A stretch of DNA of 39,541 nt from contig JAUNPQ010000013.1 in NCBI GenBank assembly GCA_030536615.1, positions 1-39,541 of the forward strand. The letters are read 5' to 3'. The translations under genes and the position numbers were made by a program. Each line of letters starts with the position of its first letter. Position 1 is the first letter of the stretch. Below the pieces are notes generated by a model. That model was given only the letters and a program-made list of their open reading frames with translations, made no database searches and was not told where the DNA came from. Of the stretch, positions 6,703-15,593 are shown in pieces. This DNA comes from Bacteroidales bacterium (GTDB lineage: Bacteria > Bacteroidota > Bacteroidia > Bacteroidales > Muribaculaceae).

Positions 6703-6722
6703 TCAATGCTGTTTTGTGGGTT

Positions 6723-7025
6723 TTATGGCTGCGCGGATGTTGCCGAGGGGGCATTGGCTTCGCTGCCGGCGGCGTGGTCAACAATGACCTCCATGGCGGG
6801 AGTGCCTTGGGGATTCTGCCAGTCGTTTTCGCCGGGAGAGGCGGGACGTCCTGTTTCAATGGGGTATTCCTCCATGACGTCGCTCTGACGCGAGTCAACG
6901 TGTGTTTTCTGGTTGAACCAGCCTATGTATAGCAGTATGGCCAGACATAATGCGGCCACAATGAGTGCGGCGACCAGATAGAGTCCCCAGCCTTTGTTGC
7001 GTTTGGTTTTTGTTTGGGATGCCAT
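6723..7025 (-). CDS. Small single-pass membrane protein, function unknown
   Basis: The 100-residue product has a basic N-terminus (MASQTKTKRNKGWG), one hydrophobic segment at about 14-36, and an acidic, low-complexity C-terminal tail rich in Pro, Ala, Asn and Glu. By the positive-inside rule the N-terminus is cytoplasmic and the tail periplasmic. No family is recognised. It lies 61 bp after the thioredoxin-like gene and I see no promoter between them, so it may be the last gene of the fimbrial transcript. Confidence 0.7.
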   Translation of the reverse strand: MASQTKTKRNKGWGLYLVAALIVAALCLAILLYIGWFNQKTHVDSRQSDVMEEYPIETGRPASPGENDWQNPQGTPAMEVIVDHAAGSEANAPSATSAQP

Positions 7026-7086
7026 TTTGTTGTTGTTTTTGGATTTTATTATACAACGGTTTGGCGTCCGTTAGGTTCATGGCCTT

Positions 7087-7641
7087 TCATGGTAGGGGCC
7101 ATGTGGCGGCGTCGGGGATGTTGTCGGGCCCATATACGGCAGTGATCTGTGCGCGGCTGTCTGTGAAGTAGAGGCGCGGGATGCCTGAGGTGGCAAATAG
7201 GTTGTAGATGCTTCGGTCAGGAATGGCCACATAGGGGATGGTGAGGCTGTTGGCTGCCCAGTATGCGGCTACCGCAGTGTTGTCTTCGGCGCGTGATATA
7301 CATATTATCCGTATGTCTTTGCCGCTGGCGATGACGCGATCGCAGTAATCTTGTACTTGTGGCAGAATGTGCTGACAGTCAGGACATGTTGTGCTGAAAA
7401 GGACTATAAGTGCAGGCTTGCCGGTGAAGTCATCAGGGGAGGTCAGGATGTCACCGCTGTTGTTAGTGATGGTGAACGCCGGGAGAATGTCACCGGGGCG
7501 CAGACGCGAGTCCTTGAGGGAATTGTCCGGCTTGTCGGGGCTGTCATTGATGCATGATGACATCAGGATGGCTGTCAGGACGCATATGCACACGCAAAGG
7601 CGGCGCAATGTCAGATGACCGATGATTGAGGACTGTTTCAT
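7087..7641 (-). CDS. TlpA-like thioredoxin-fold lipoprotein
   Basis: This is a periplasm-facing redox protein of 184 residues. The N-terminus has a hydrophobic signal ending in LMSSC (Cys30), a lipobox. The AhpC/TSA-type domain follows: RPGDILPAFTITNNSGD, FTGKPALIVLFSTTCPDC (catalytic Cys86 and Cys89 in a CPDC motif) and a cis-Pro segment SGIPRLYF. CPDC differs from the classical CGPC. The ATG overlaps the stop of the DUF1573 gene (ATGA), so it is translationally coupled to that gene and through it to the giant T9SS-type protein. That upstream protein contains about two dozen cysteines, so a job in its thiol chemistry is a reasonable inference. Confidence 0.85.
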   Translation of the reverse strand: MKQSSIIGHLTLRRLCVCICVLTAILMSSCINDSPDKPDNSLKDSRLRPGDILPAFTITNNSGDILTSPDDFTGKPALIVLFSTTCPDCQHILPQVQDYCDRVIASGKDIRIICISRAEDNTAVAAYWAANSLTIPYVAIPDRSIYNLFATSGIPRLYFTDSRAQITAVYGPDNIPDAATWPLP

Positions 7642-8066
7642 CGGTTGTCGCGTTTTATTTCTCCTTTTACGGTGATACGCTCATAGTTGTTGATGGCGTT
7701 TGAGCGTATTTTCATGACTTTCATTATTCCGCCGGGCATGCGTCCGTGTCCGTTGAATGACACTGAGATGCGCGCGGAATCGCCCGGAGCAATGGGTTGG
7801 CGCGGAAAGGTGGCGCGGACGCAATGACAGTCATTGAAGATGGAGTTGATGACCAGTTCTTCATTGCCGGTGTTCAGGATGGTTATTGTTCCGGTCTGGA
7901 TGGAGTCGGCATAGAAGTAGCCCAGATCAATGGTGCGGTTGTTATCGGGAAAAGTGATGTATGGTCCGTCTGTGTCAGTGTCCCCTACGGCAGATGCGCC
8001 GGAGGCTGTTATGCCTCCGGCTGCAATTGCCATGAGAAGGTTTATGATGGCGGCACGCACTGTCAT
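7638..8066 (-). CDS. DUF1573 domain protein, secreted
   Basis: This 142-residue protein has a signal-like N-terminus (MTVRAAIINLLMAIAAGGITASGASA) and one DUF1573 immunoglobulin-like module: TIDLGYFYADSIQTGTITILNTGNEELVI, the conserved NDCHCVRATFP (Cys80, Cys82) and IAPGDSARISVSFNGHG. DUF1573 proteins are common periplasmic or surface proteins in Bacteroidota with no settled biochemical role. Both ends are coupled by 4-base ATGA overlaps, upstream with the 2049-residue T9SS-type protein and downstream with the thioredoxin-like lipoprotein. This implies coordinated production and probably a shared role in assembly. Confidence 0.85.
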   Translation of the reverse strand: MTVRAAIINLLMAIAAGGITASGASAVGDTDTDGPYITFPDNNRTIDLGYFYADSIQTGTITILNTGNEELVINSIFNDCHCVRATFPRQPIAPGDSARISVSFNGHGRMPGGIMKVMKIRSNAINNYERITVKGEIKRDNR

Positions 8067-11000
8067 CTGATTACTATTTTCTTTGTGAGTTTCTGCTCTC
8101 CGCTTGTGGCGTTGACAATGTAAATGCCGTCCTGCGGGAGATTGAATGTGAGCGTGCCGGTACTGCCCGCGTTGCCGCTGAAGATGTTGCGGCCCATGGT
8201 GTCAAAGACTTCAACATCAAGTGCCGAGTCGGTATAGGCGGCTGTGACTGTCACGGCATGTCCGCGTGTGCTGACGCTGATGGTTGAGATTGTCTCTGTC
8301 TCAATGTCACCGGCGGTGATGAACAGGCGAGAGAGAGCGGGGCCTTCCACTTCATATGTCATTCCCTCTGTGATGGGCGTTGATGTGGCAGTCGCGGCGT
8401 CATAAAGCATCAGATCACTTCCACACATGTCCGTTCCGTTGAAGGTGAGGAGGGTGGTGTTCTGTTCTTCCGCAAGTACGCAGAGCTCAACTTTGCGTAC
8501 GGCATCGAGAGTGTTTATGGTGGCTGCGGTGTTGCCGGCTATTGTGAACACGCGTGTGCGTGTCGGGTCTGTTCCGTCCATGAGCATTGCCATGTCTTCA
8601 TCATCGCGGTATTCCGCGGATGCTGCAGCGCTGACGCGGACAAGTGCCTGTGACCGGGCCACGCCGTCTGCTCCGGCGGCTGTCACTGTGAGGCCGGCGG
8701 GGATGATGGCTGCGGATTGTTCGTCACTGCGGGCACGCGGCGCTTTGAGCGGTGATGATCCGGGAGCGACTGCGGGTGTGGCCATCATTGTCTGGTCATA
8801 TGTGAGTGTGATTGATGTGGCGGGGTTGATTGCCTCGACAAAGAAACTCTGCATGGGCGCGATGAGTTCCGTCGTTCCGTCGGAGCCTACGCTTGATGAG
8901 GTCCCGTCGGCATTTAGCAGCACATCGCGGATGCCATCGCCGTTCATGATGTAGTATTTGTTCTGTATCAGTCCGCTGTTGGCGCTGATGAACTTGTGCA
9001 CGTCAAGGTGTGTCATGAATGGATTTCCCACCATGAAGTATTTGCCGGCAGCAGCGCCTGTGACGGTGATCCGGCCGTTGACCGGGTTAAGGCGGTGTGC
9101 GCCGTTGCGGTTCACCGGTGTTGCCGTGGGTGACATCTGGCCTGAGCCGTTTGCCTCATAGTCCTGTGTGTAATAGTTGTATTCAGTGTCTGCTTTGGGG
9201 AGACGCATGAGCACGCTGTCAGGAGCGGCAGCCCCTAGTGCCGACACATCGGCTTTTATCGAGAAGCCTTGTGCCGGAGCGTAGGGCACTGCCACGTCGT
9301 TGTAGACGTTGCTCCATGTGGTGCGAACAGCCACGTTGCGTTGGCTTGTGGCGCTGCCGGGGAGCTCATAGACTGTGGCCTGCGCGGCGTTCCAGCAGCG
9401 CTGGTAGACGGCAGGGCGGAAGCGGTGATTGAGCGTTGTGCTGTATGTGATGTCCTTGTAAAGCTCAGTAAGTTGCTGTCCTGTTGCCGAGGGTGCGTAC
9501 ATATCGCCGGCAACCACTCCGCCCAGAGGTGAGGCGAGAGTGTACCATTTCCCGGCGCGCAGGCGCACGTCAACCCATGCTTTCTCATATACAAGGTGCT
9601 GCTGACCGTTGATCTGGCCGCCTGTGCCGAAGTGTATCTGGCTGCAGGTGTTGGCCTGCCAGGGGAAGCAGCCCACTGATTTTCCGTCGGAAAGATGTTT
9701 GCCGACCATGTCATATATCACGTAGTCAGTTGCATCGGTTTCAGGGACGTTGTCCCAGGAATGTGTCTGGAAGGCGTTTTCAGAATATACGTTTATATCT
9801 TTTTTGCCGGGTGCCGACAGATGGGGAGATGTTGCCGAAGCGGGGACAAGAGTTTTTGTGAAATGCAGGGGGGCGTAGCTGAATTTGTTGGTGTTGACAC
9901 GCTGCGGGGTGAAGCCGGGCTGGCCGGTGCGGGCGTCAAGGGTAAACTCATCGGCAGGGTCATCAGCGCGGTGTATGTCGGCTGAGGTCACGCGACTCCA
10001 GTTGCGGTCATTGTTGAAACTCAGGTTGCCTGCCTCGCCGGTCCATTTCTGATACTCGGCAACAACTTTTATGGTGAACACGTCCTGACCGTCGCATATG
10101 CTCTGCGAGGGGTTGTAACGGTCTTCCTGATAGTTGAAGCGGAGACGGTAGTAGTAGCCCTCATGGAATGTGAACCGGTCAGAGAAAGCAATCATGGCGT
10201 GGTTGTTGGTTTTGTCTCCGTCAACGATTGCAGTCAGATCGCGCAGACGTCCTACTGAGCGGAGGCCGGTGGGATTGTCGGCGGGGACGCTCAGATCTTT
10301 GTAATTGGGGTCATCGGTCTCGACAAGGTAGACAAGGTCATCGTCTGTTTTCTGGAGCAGACGCACAACGCCGGGAGTCACTGCCTCTGTCCAGCGCAGA
10401 GGCACGCACAGCATGTCGGGGTGAGTGTCCATGTCGCCGCTGACAGCTTTGAGCTGCCGCAGACCTACACGCAGGGGGACATCGTCCATCCATGAAGGAT
10501 AGTCCATTTCGCTGTTATTGATTCCGTGCTTCAGCAGGGGTGATTTGTTGGCTATGATGACGCGGATTTCCGAAGGCTCGGTGCAGACTTTGATGTCTGA
10601 GCCAACAGAATATCGGTTAATGGGAATCGCAGTGGCGTAGACAAACATGTTGATCTGGCCTGTGGGCACTTTGAGAGAAGGGAACACGTATGATGCCTGA
10701 TAGATCTGGAGGGGAGAACGCCCGCTGACGGGAGTCGTGTAGTGTATGAGACATTTGCGTGAGATGTCATCATAGAGACCTTTCAGAGGTTGGTTTACAT
10801 CGGAGAGTTCTTTGTAGTCAGCCACTGAGCGGAAATTGGCTATGGCGTCATAGAGGAAGATGCTCTTGCCTGTCTCGGGATCGGTGTACTGTTCTTTATT
10901 GAACTGTGCGATAGAGCCATCATACCAGTCCATTATGGCATTACGCTCAAGGAGGTCCATCTCGGGCTGGCCGAACTGGCTCTGTGAGTCTTTCATGCCG

Positions 11001-14000
11001 TAGATGTCAATCTGGACCACGGGCCATTGGTTCTCGCAGACAATGATGTTTGACATGTCGGGCACGGGAACGCCGTCAATCTTTGCCACTCCTGATGAGT
11101 GGATGGTGAATGTGCATGTCTTGGCGCACTCACTGGTTATGTCGAAGTCATTGGCTGTGGGTGAGGTCACTGTGCCTGAGTCATCGGCATAGATGGCCAT
11201 GATGTATTCATCGCCCACAACAAGGTCAACATCTTTGGGACTTGTGTTGAACACAAGGTATCGTTCGCCCTGTATCACCTCGCGGCGCACACGGTCATCG
11301 ACAAGTGTCCACTGGTCGTCCTCAAAGGGCGTGTTGCTTTCGTAGTGGGTGTTGAAGACCACATGCCCGAAAGTCTGGTTGGGAGCGCCCGTACCGTTGT
11401 AGTCATAGTGGAGCACGGCGGCGTCAAAGGCTTCCTGATAGGTGCGCTGCGGATCATTGAAGTAGCGGTCAAAAGTGCTTTTCAGCAGGAAAGTGTAGTA
11501 GAAATCCACATCCTGATTTGAGGTTTCTGTACCCGGAAGACGTCCCAGTGTGGACATTATGACTTCAAACGGTGTCTCGACTTTTACGGTTGTCTCGTTG
11601 CCGCCGGCACAGATGGGCACAGTCTGGCGGGCGTATAGACGTGGTTTGGCCACGTATACGCGGATGTCATCAATGGCATAGTCGGCACCGCCGGAGTTGC
11701 GGCAGTTGTTCTCAAGCATCAGCTCGTAGTGGTCAATCTGGTCGGAGGATATTCCGAGAAGGTCAAAGTTGGGAACAAATGAATAGTAGAAATACATCCA
11801 TCGTCCCAGGGGAGTCTCTGTGGTGTTGGGCAGATAGCCAGACACGAAGCTGTGTATGTTGACAGTCTCTCCGCCGTATTCTTTTTTCTTGACGGCCACG
11901 AAGTTGAGGATGACATTCTCAATCTCGCCGCCTGAGAACTCAGAGAGCCAGCCGTTGACAAACAGGGTTGAACCTGAGCATAGGTTGTCAATCTTCATGG
12001 TTGCCATTACACCGGGGTCAGATGAGGCGTTGACATAGTAGAAATATCCTTTTTCCTGACCTTTGGTGTCATAGAATTTGCGGTCATAAAGGCCTTTGCC
12101 TTGCCCGAAGTTCATTTCAGAGGTCATGTTGTTGTCCGGCTGACCGTGATAGGGTGTCATGTCGCTGTGGTCGCAGACAAGATACATGTTGTAGTCAAAG
12201 TAGGAGTTGAATCCATAGGCGTAGGTGGATCCTTCCCATGCACGCGGCCATTTGAAGCGGTGATGTCCGGTTGCGCCGGTCTGCATGTAGTCCGGTAGGT
12301 CACGGATGCCAATGTACTCGTCAAAGTCAACCTTTGCCTGCGGACTCTTCAGACCCAGTTCGTTTTCAATGTACTCTGTGCGGCAGTGTTTGTAGGTGTC
12401 GGTGGCAAGCTGGTCCTGAGAGAGGAGCACGGCGCTTTCGCCGGGCATGAATGTCACTTGATATTCAGCAAGCACAAGCGGGGTGGAGGATCCGCGCACA
12501 TTCACCAGATTGCCGCCGGCGTCGCGGACAAGCAGGCGGATGCGGTATGTTCCTTCCCTGGCGTTTTCGGCATTGCAGTTCATGAATCGCGAATACCAGC
12601 GGTCTGCCTCGCCAACCTTGTAGAGGTTGTTGTTGTCATCGCGCCACAATCCGCCACGACCCACGTAGCTTTCAGTGGGATAGAACACAGAGTTGTCAGT
12701 CGTTACTGTTCCGTTCGGTGCCGTGACCTCTATGAGGGGACGGAATACCGGGAGCACCCTGTTGTCGTTGTCCAGATAGTAGAGGTTCATGGGCACGTAC
12801 TGTTCTGTGGGCATGGGGTTATCGAAGCGGATCTGGAATGCTGCTCCGGCACGGGCGGAGACAACGCGTATGTTCTTTTTGACATAGCTCTCGTTGGCGG
12901 CCACGCTGCCTGAGAAATCTTTTGCGAATTCCACTCCGTCCTTGATGTGGAATATATGTCTGAAAGCTATGTTCGGCTCTACAAACTGGTTCTCCTGGAT
13001 GTTTGTCCCAGACTGGCACACCTGGTAACCATCCAGTGCTATATAGCGTTCGCGGAACTGTCCTTCCGGCACCCAGAATGCGGGGACATTCGCAAAGCGG
13101 GCGTCATTGTAGCATTTGTCAAGACGCCATCCTGACAGATCGCCGAAAGGTGTGCGGTGCACTGATTGTGGCTTGAAAGGATAGTAAAGATCGGTGCATA
13201 CGCCGTCCGTGGCATAGTCATACCAACGGCTCAGGTCAAGGAAGTAGTTGTTCTGTGTGGCGAAGTCAGAGAATGGCAACAGATTTAGCGTGCGACCCGG
13301 TATGGCATAGACAGTGTGCTCGGTGACGTGTGTGCGCTGCCGTACACCTGAGGTTATGCGTGGGTCATCGGTGGTGGTCAGGTACGAATAATCCGGCATC
13401 TCTATGTTGCTGGCGGCAAGGACATCGGCCGACGTCCAGTTGCCGCTTCGGGCGGCAGCCCAGTCACTGTACCAGTCTTTGAGTGCGTCATAACCGTGGT
13501 TTTCCTCGTCAAGGACTCCCTGGGTGTGACGCAGAGTGAAGCCGTTCATGTCCGGATTGGTTATCTTCATGTCGCTGAGGGTACTTATATCAGGCAACCC
13601 TGCAGGGGTGTTCACGTGATAGATCTGCAACTCGGCCAGGTGGAAAGTGATGTTCATTCCGTCTGCGTAGACGTCTGTTCTGGTGTCCCCGTTATAGACA
13701 GAAGACCATGTCCTTTTGATCACAAGGCGCATGGCATTGAAACGACGGTTTATGACAATGGGGTTTGAGTATTCAATTTCTCCTTCTTTGTCATGATTAT
13801 AGAAGAAATTGAAGGAGGCCACATTGTTGTCAACTCCTACCCACGCCTGTGCATCAAGGTCAAAGACATCAACATAGAATTCCTTGACATGATATGCGTT
13901 GTTGTTGGCGCGGCGCTGCATCTTGATGGTGAATGTGTTGGTGCCGCTGAACTCGCCTATATCATTGATGTATATGCAGAAGCGTTCCAAATCAGGATAG

Positions 14001-14212
14001 TCTCCGTGCCAGTCGGCATGCCAGAAAGTTGATGGATTTCCGTCAACGAGATATTCAATGTGCTGACCTTCGTCGCGGTCGGAGCAGTTCGCCGACAGCT
14101 GTGAGGCGCTGTGGATGAGTGGTCCGAGCGCTGAGGCACGCAGGATGCCCGCGCTCAGGAAAACGGTTATGATGATGAGTCGTGCTATGCTTTTCAGACT
14201 GTTGTGTGCCAT
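8063..14212 (-). CDS. Giant secreted protein with T9SS type A sorting domain, probable fimbrial tip/adhesin
   Basis: The protein has 2049 residues. A signal peptide (about 1-28, ending LRASA) is followed by an F5/8-type-C/discoidin-like region at about 30-205 (SQLSANCSDRDEG, LVDGNPSTFWHADW, a long jelly-roll pattern ending FHLAELQIYHV). About 740-860 holds another beta-sandwich-like stretch ending GGADYAIDDIRVYV. Around 1387 is a WTGEAGNLSFNNDRNW segment, as often seen in T9SS substrates. The last 75 residues (TISTISVST...LDVEVFDTMGRNIF...GIYIVN...KLTKKIVIR) match a type A sorting domain. It follows the fimbrillin genes by 9 bp and is unusual among them in lacking a lipobox, which fits a terminal subunit exported by T9SS. 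The Mfa5 tip protein of Porphyromonas gingivalis is a functional parallel, but no von Willebrand domain is seen here. Confidence 0.8.
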   Translation of the reverse strand: MAHNSLKSIARLIIITVFLSAGILRASALGPLIHSASQLSANCSDRDEGQHIEYLVDGNPSTFWHADWHGDYPDLERFCIYINDIGEFSGTNTFTIKMQRRANNNAYHVKEFYVDVFDLDAQAWVGVDNNVASFNFFYNHDKEGEIEYSNPIVINRRFNAMRLVIKRTWSSVYNGDTRTDVYADGMNITFHLAELQIYHVNTPAGLPDISTLSDMKITNPDMNGFTLRHTQGVLDEENHGYDALKDWYSDWAAARSGNWTSADVLAASNIEMPDYSYLTTTDDPRITSGVRQRTHVTEHTVYAIPGRTLNLLPFSDFATQNNYFLDLSRWYDYATDGVCTDLYYPFKPQSVHRTPFGDLSGWRLDKCYNDARFANVPAFWVPEGQFRERYIALDGYQVCQSGTNIQENQFVEPNIAFRHIFHIKDGVEFAKDFSGSVAANESYVKKNIRVVSARAGAAFQIRFDNPMPTEQYVPMNLYYLDNDNRVLPVFRPLIEVTAPNGTVTTDNSVFYPTESYVGRGGLWRDDNNNLYKVGEADRWYSRFMNCNAENAREGTYRIRLLVRDAGGNLVNVRGSSTPLVLAEYQVTFMPGESAVLLSQDQLATDTYKHCRTEYIENELGLKSPQAKVDFDEYIGIRDLPDYMQTGATGHHRFKWPRAWEGSTYAYGFNSYFDYNMYLVCDHSDMTPYHGQPDNNMTSEMNFGQGKGLYDRKFYDTKGQEKGYFYYVNASSDPGVMATMKIDNLCSGSTLFVNGWLSEFSGGEIENVILNFVAVKKKEYGGETVNIHSFVSGYLPNTTETPLGRWMYFYYSFVPNFDLLGISSDQIDHYELMLENNCRNSGGADYAIDDIRVYVAKPRLYARQTVPICAGGNETTVKVETPFEVIMSTLGRLPGTETSNQDVDFYYTFLLKSTFDRYFNDPQRTYQEAFDAAVLHYDYNGTGAPNQTFGHVVFNTHYESNTPFEDDQWTLVDDRVRREVIQGERYLVFNTSPKDVDLVVGDEYIMAIYADDSGTVTSPTANDFDITSECAKTCTFTIHSSGVAKIDGVPVPDMSNIIVCENQWPVVQIDIYGMKDSQSQFGQPEMDLLERNAIMDWYDGSIAQFNKEQYTDPETGKSIFLYDAIANFRSVADYKELSDVNQPLKGLYDDISRKCLIHYTTPVSGRSPLQIYQASYVFPSLKVPTGQINMFVYATAIPINRYSVGSDIKVCTEPSEIRVIIANKSPLLKHGINNSEMDYPSWMDDVPLRVGLRQLKAVSGDMDTHPDMLCVPLRWTEAVTPGVVRLLQKTDDDLVYLVETDDPNYKDLSVPADNPTGLRSVGRLRDLTAIVDGDKTNNHAMIAFSDRFTFHEGYYYRLRFNYQEDRYNPSQSICDGQDVFTIKVVAEYQKWTGEAGNLSFNNDRNWSRVTSADIHRADDPADEFTLDARTGQPGFTPQRVNTNKFSYAPLHFTKTLVPASATSPHLSAPGKKDINVYSENAFQTHSWDNVPETDATDYVIYDMVGKHLSDGKSVGCFPWQANTCSQIHFGTGGQINGQQHLVYEKAWVDVRLRAGKWYTLASPLGGVVAGDMYAPSATGQQLTELYKDITYSTTLNHRFRPAVYQRCWNAAQATVYELPGSATSQRNVAVRTTWSNVYNDVAVPYAPAQGFSIKADVSALGAAAPDSVLMRLPKADTEYNYYTQDYEANGSGQMSPTATPVNRNGAHRLNPVNGRITVTGAAAGKYFMVGNPFMTHLDVHKFISANSGLIQNKYYIMNGDGIRDVLLNADGTSSSVGSDGTTELIAPMQSFFVEAINPATSITLTYDQTMMATPAVAPGSSPLKAPRARSDEQSAAIIPAGLTVTAAGADGVARSQALVRVSAAASAEYRDDEDMAMLMDGTDPTRTRVFTIAGNTAATINTLDAVRKVELCVLAEEQNTTLLTFNGTDMCGSDLMLYDAATATSTPITEGMTYEVEGPALSRLFITAGDIETETISTISVSTRGHAVTVTAAYTDSALDVEVFDTMGRNIFSGNAGSTGTLTFNLPQDGIYIVNATSGEQKLTKKIVIR

Positions 14213-14221
14213 TTGTATCTT

Positions 14222-15568
14222 TTATTGGCGTATGATGTAGATGGTGCGCGTATAAATAAGATCTGTGGCTGTGCCTTTTATATGTACGGAGACATTTATG
14301 GCGGCAGTACCTTCCTCACCGCTGAGTTCCCCGATAATCTCACCGTTGCTGTCAGGAGCGGGAACTTTGGTGAAGAATGTGGACGTGGGTGGCGCGGCGG
14401 AGACGGTTATCTCGTATTGCGAGGGCTGGAGATAGGGGCTGTCTGCCTGTGCACGTCTGATCCTGGGAATCAGGTTGAAAGTGCCCTGTGTGCCGAATTT
14501 GAAATAGAAATCTTTTCCCTGTGATTCTTTCAGCACGGCCGGATAGCCGCCGATGGGGGGATAGAATAAAACATCGAAGTCAACCAACCAGTCGGAGATG
14601 GCTATGGGAATCTGTATGTAGTCGTTACGGTTTATGTAGGGAATGACATCGGCCTGTGTGAGGGCTGTGACAACATCTGTTGTGCCGTCGGCGCGTGTAA
14701 GTTCAACGTTTACCAGATAGCGGCCTGTAGGATGACTGTCTGGCACGCTTTCGTGCAGGTAGAGCCATCCGTGGGCGCCTTCATCGTAGCCGACGCCGGG
14801 AGCCATTGTGCTTGCCCGGAGTGCGTCTCCGTCAAGGACAGGCGCTGTTGTAAGAGTAGCTGTGGCGGGGATTTCCGGACGTCCGGCAGGTGAATGGAAC
14901 ATTTTGGCATCGCCGGTATATTTTGGTCCGAAACTCACTGAATTAATGGTGACATTCCGGTCTGTGAGATTGGAGAAGGTGAACTCTACTTTTGCAAGCA
15001 GGCGTGTGACCTCTATGGCAAAAGGTTCTTCTGTGCGTCCGGTGACAGTGACGGTGCGTGTTCCTGTCATGGGAACAAGGTGATTGGGATTTTTTGAGTT
15101 CTCAAGACCGTGGAATATGGCGTTGTCAAGCGCAAGACCGTCGCTGTTTGCGGCGGCAGAGCCGACGGTGAAGGTTGTGGCCGTATGTGAGGTGAATGCT
15201 GCCGGGGGGATGTTGGCGAAGGCATAGACCTTGTATGTGCCGGTGGGGAGCTCGCCCTTGAATGTGTCGGCATGTTTGCCGGCGCCGTTGATATCACCAC
15301 CGTCAAAGATAGCGCGGACAATTCCGCTGTTGTCTATGAACACCACTTTCCAGTTGTGTATCAGCTCGTTGTCGGCTTCCGGGGCTTGGGGGCGGAAGCC
15401 ATCGGGAGTCAGTGTGGCTGTAGGCGCGGGCACGGAGATGTTTACGGAGATGTCCACGGGGCGTCCGTAGCCTCCGTCAGGACTGTCACCGTTGTCAGAC
15501 GCGCATGAGGCGCCCAGCATGGCGCAGGCCATGGCAATGAGAAGAAGGTGTATGGTGTGGATTTTCAT
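14222..15568 (-). CDS. Fimbrillin-like accessory lipoprotein (first of tip side)
   Basis: This 448-residue protein has a lipoprotein signal MKIHTIHLLLIAMACAMLGASC (Cys22) followed by a Gly/Asp/Ser-rich linker. Fimbrillin-like features are a beta-rich N-terminal domain (DISVNISVPAP, WKVVFIDNSGIVRAIFDGGD, GTYKVYAFANIP) and a central VTRLLAKVEFTFSN segment, which is the usual core strand of Bacteroidales fimbrillins (IxRxxAKVxF). The C-terminal part (residues about 340-448) looks like a separate beta domain. It starts 25 bp after the preceding fimbrillin gene. It most likely corresponds to a minor subunit such as Mfa3/Mfa4-type proteins; the exact counterpart cannot be told. Confidence 0.72.
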   Translation of the reverse strand: MKIHTIHLLLIAMACAMLGASCASDNGDSPDGGYGRPVDISVNISVPAPTATLTPDGFRPQAPEADNELIHNWKVVFIDNSGIVRAIFDGGDINGAGKHADTFKGELPTGTYKVYAFANIPPAAFTSHTATTFTVGSAAANSDGLALDNAIFHGLENSKNPNHLVPMTGTRTVTVTGRTEEPFAIEVTRLLAKVEFTFSNLTDRNVTINSVSFGPKYTGDAKMFHSPAGRPEIPATATLTTAPVLDGDALRASTMAPGVGYDEGAHGWLYLHESVPDSHPTGRYLVNVELTRADGTTDVVTALTQADVIPYINRNDYIQIPIAISDWLVDFDVLFYPPIGGYPAVLKESQGKDFYFKFGTQGTFNLIPRIRRAQADSPYLQPSQYEITVSAAPPTSTFFTKVPAPDSNGEIIGELSGEEGTAAINVSVHIKGTATDLIYTRTIYIIRQ

Positions 15569-15593
15569 TATATGGATTGCGGGATGCTTGAAT

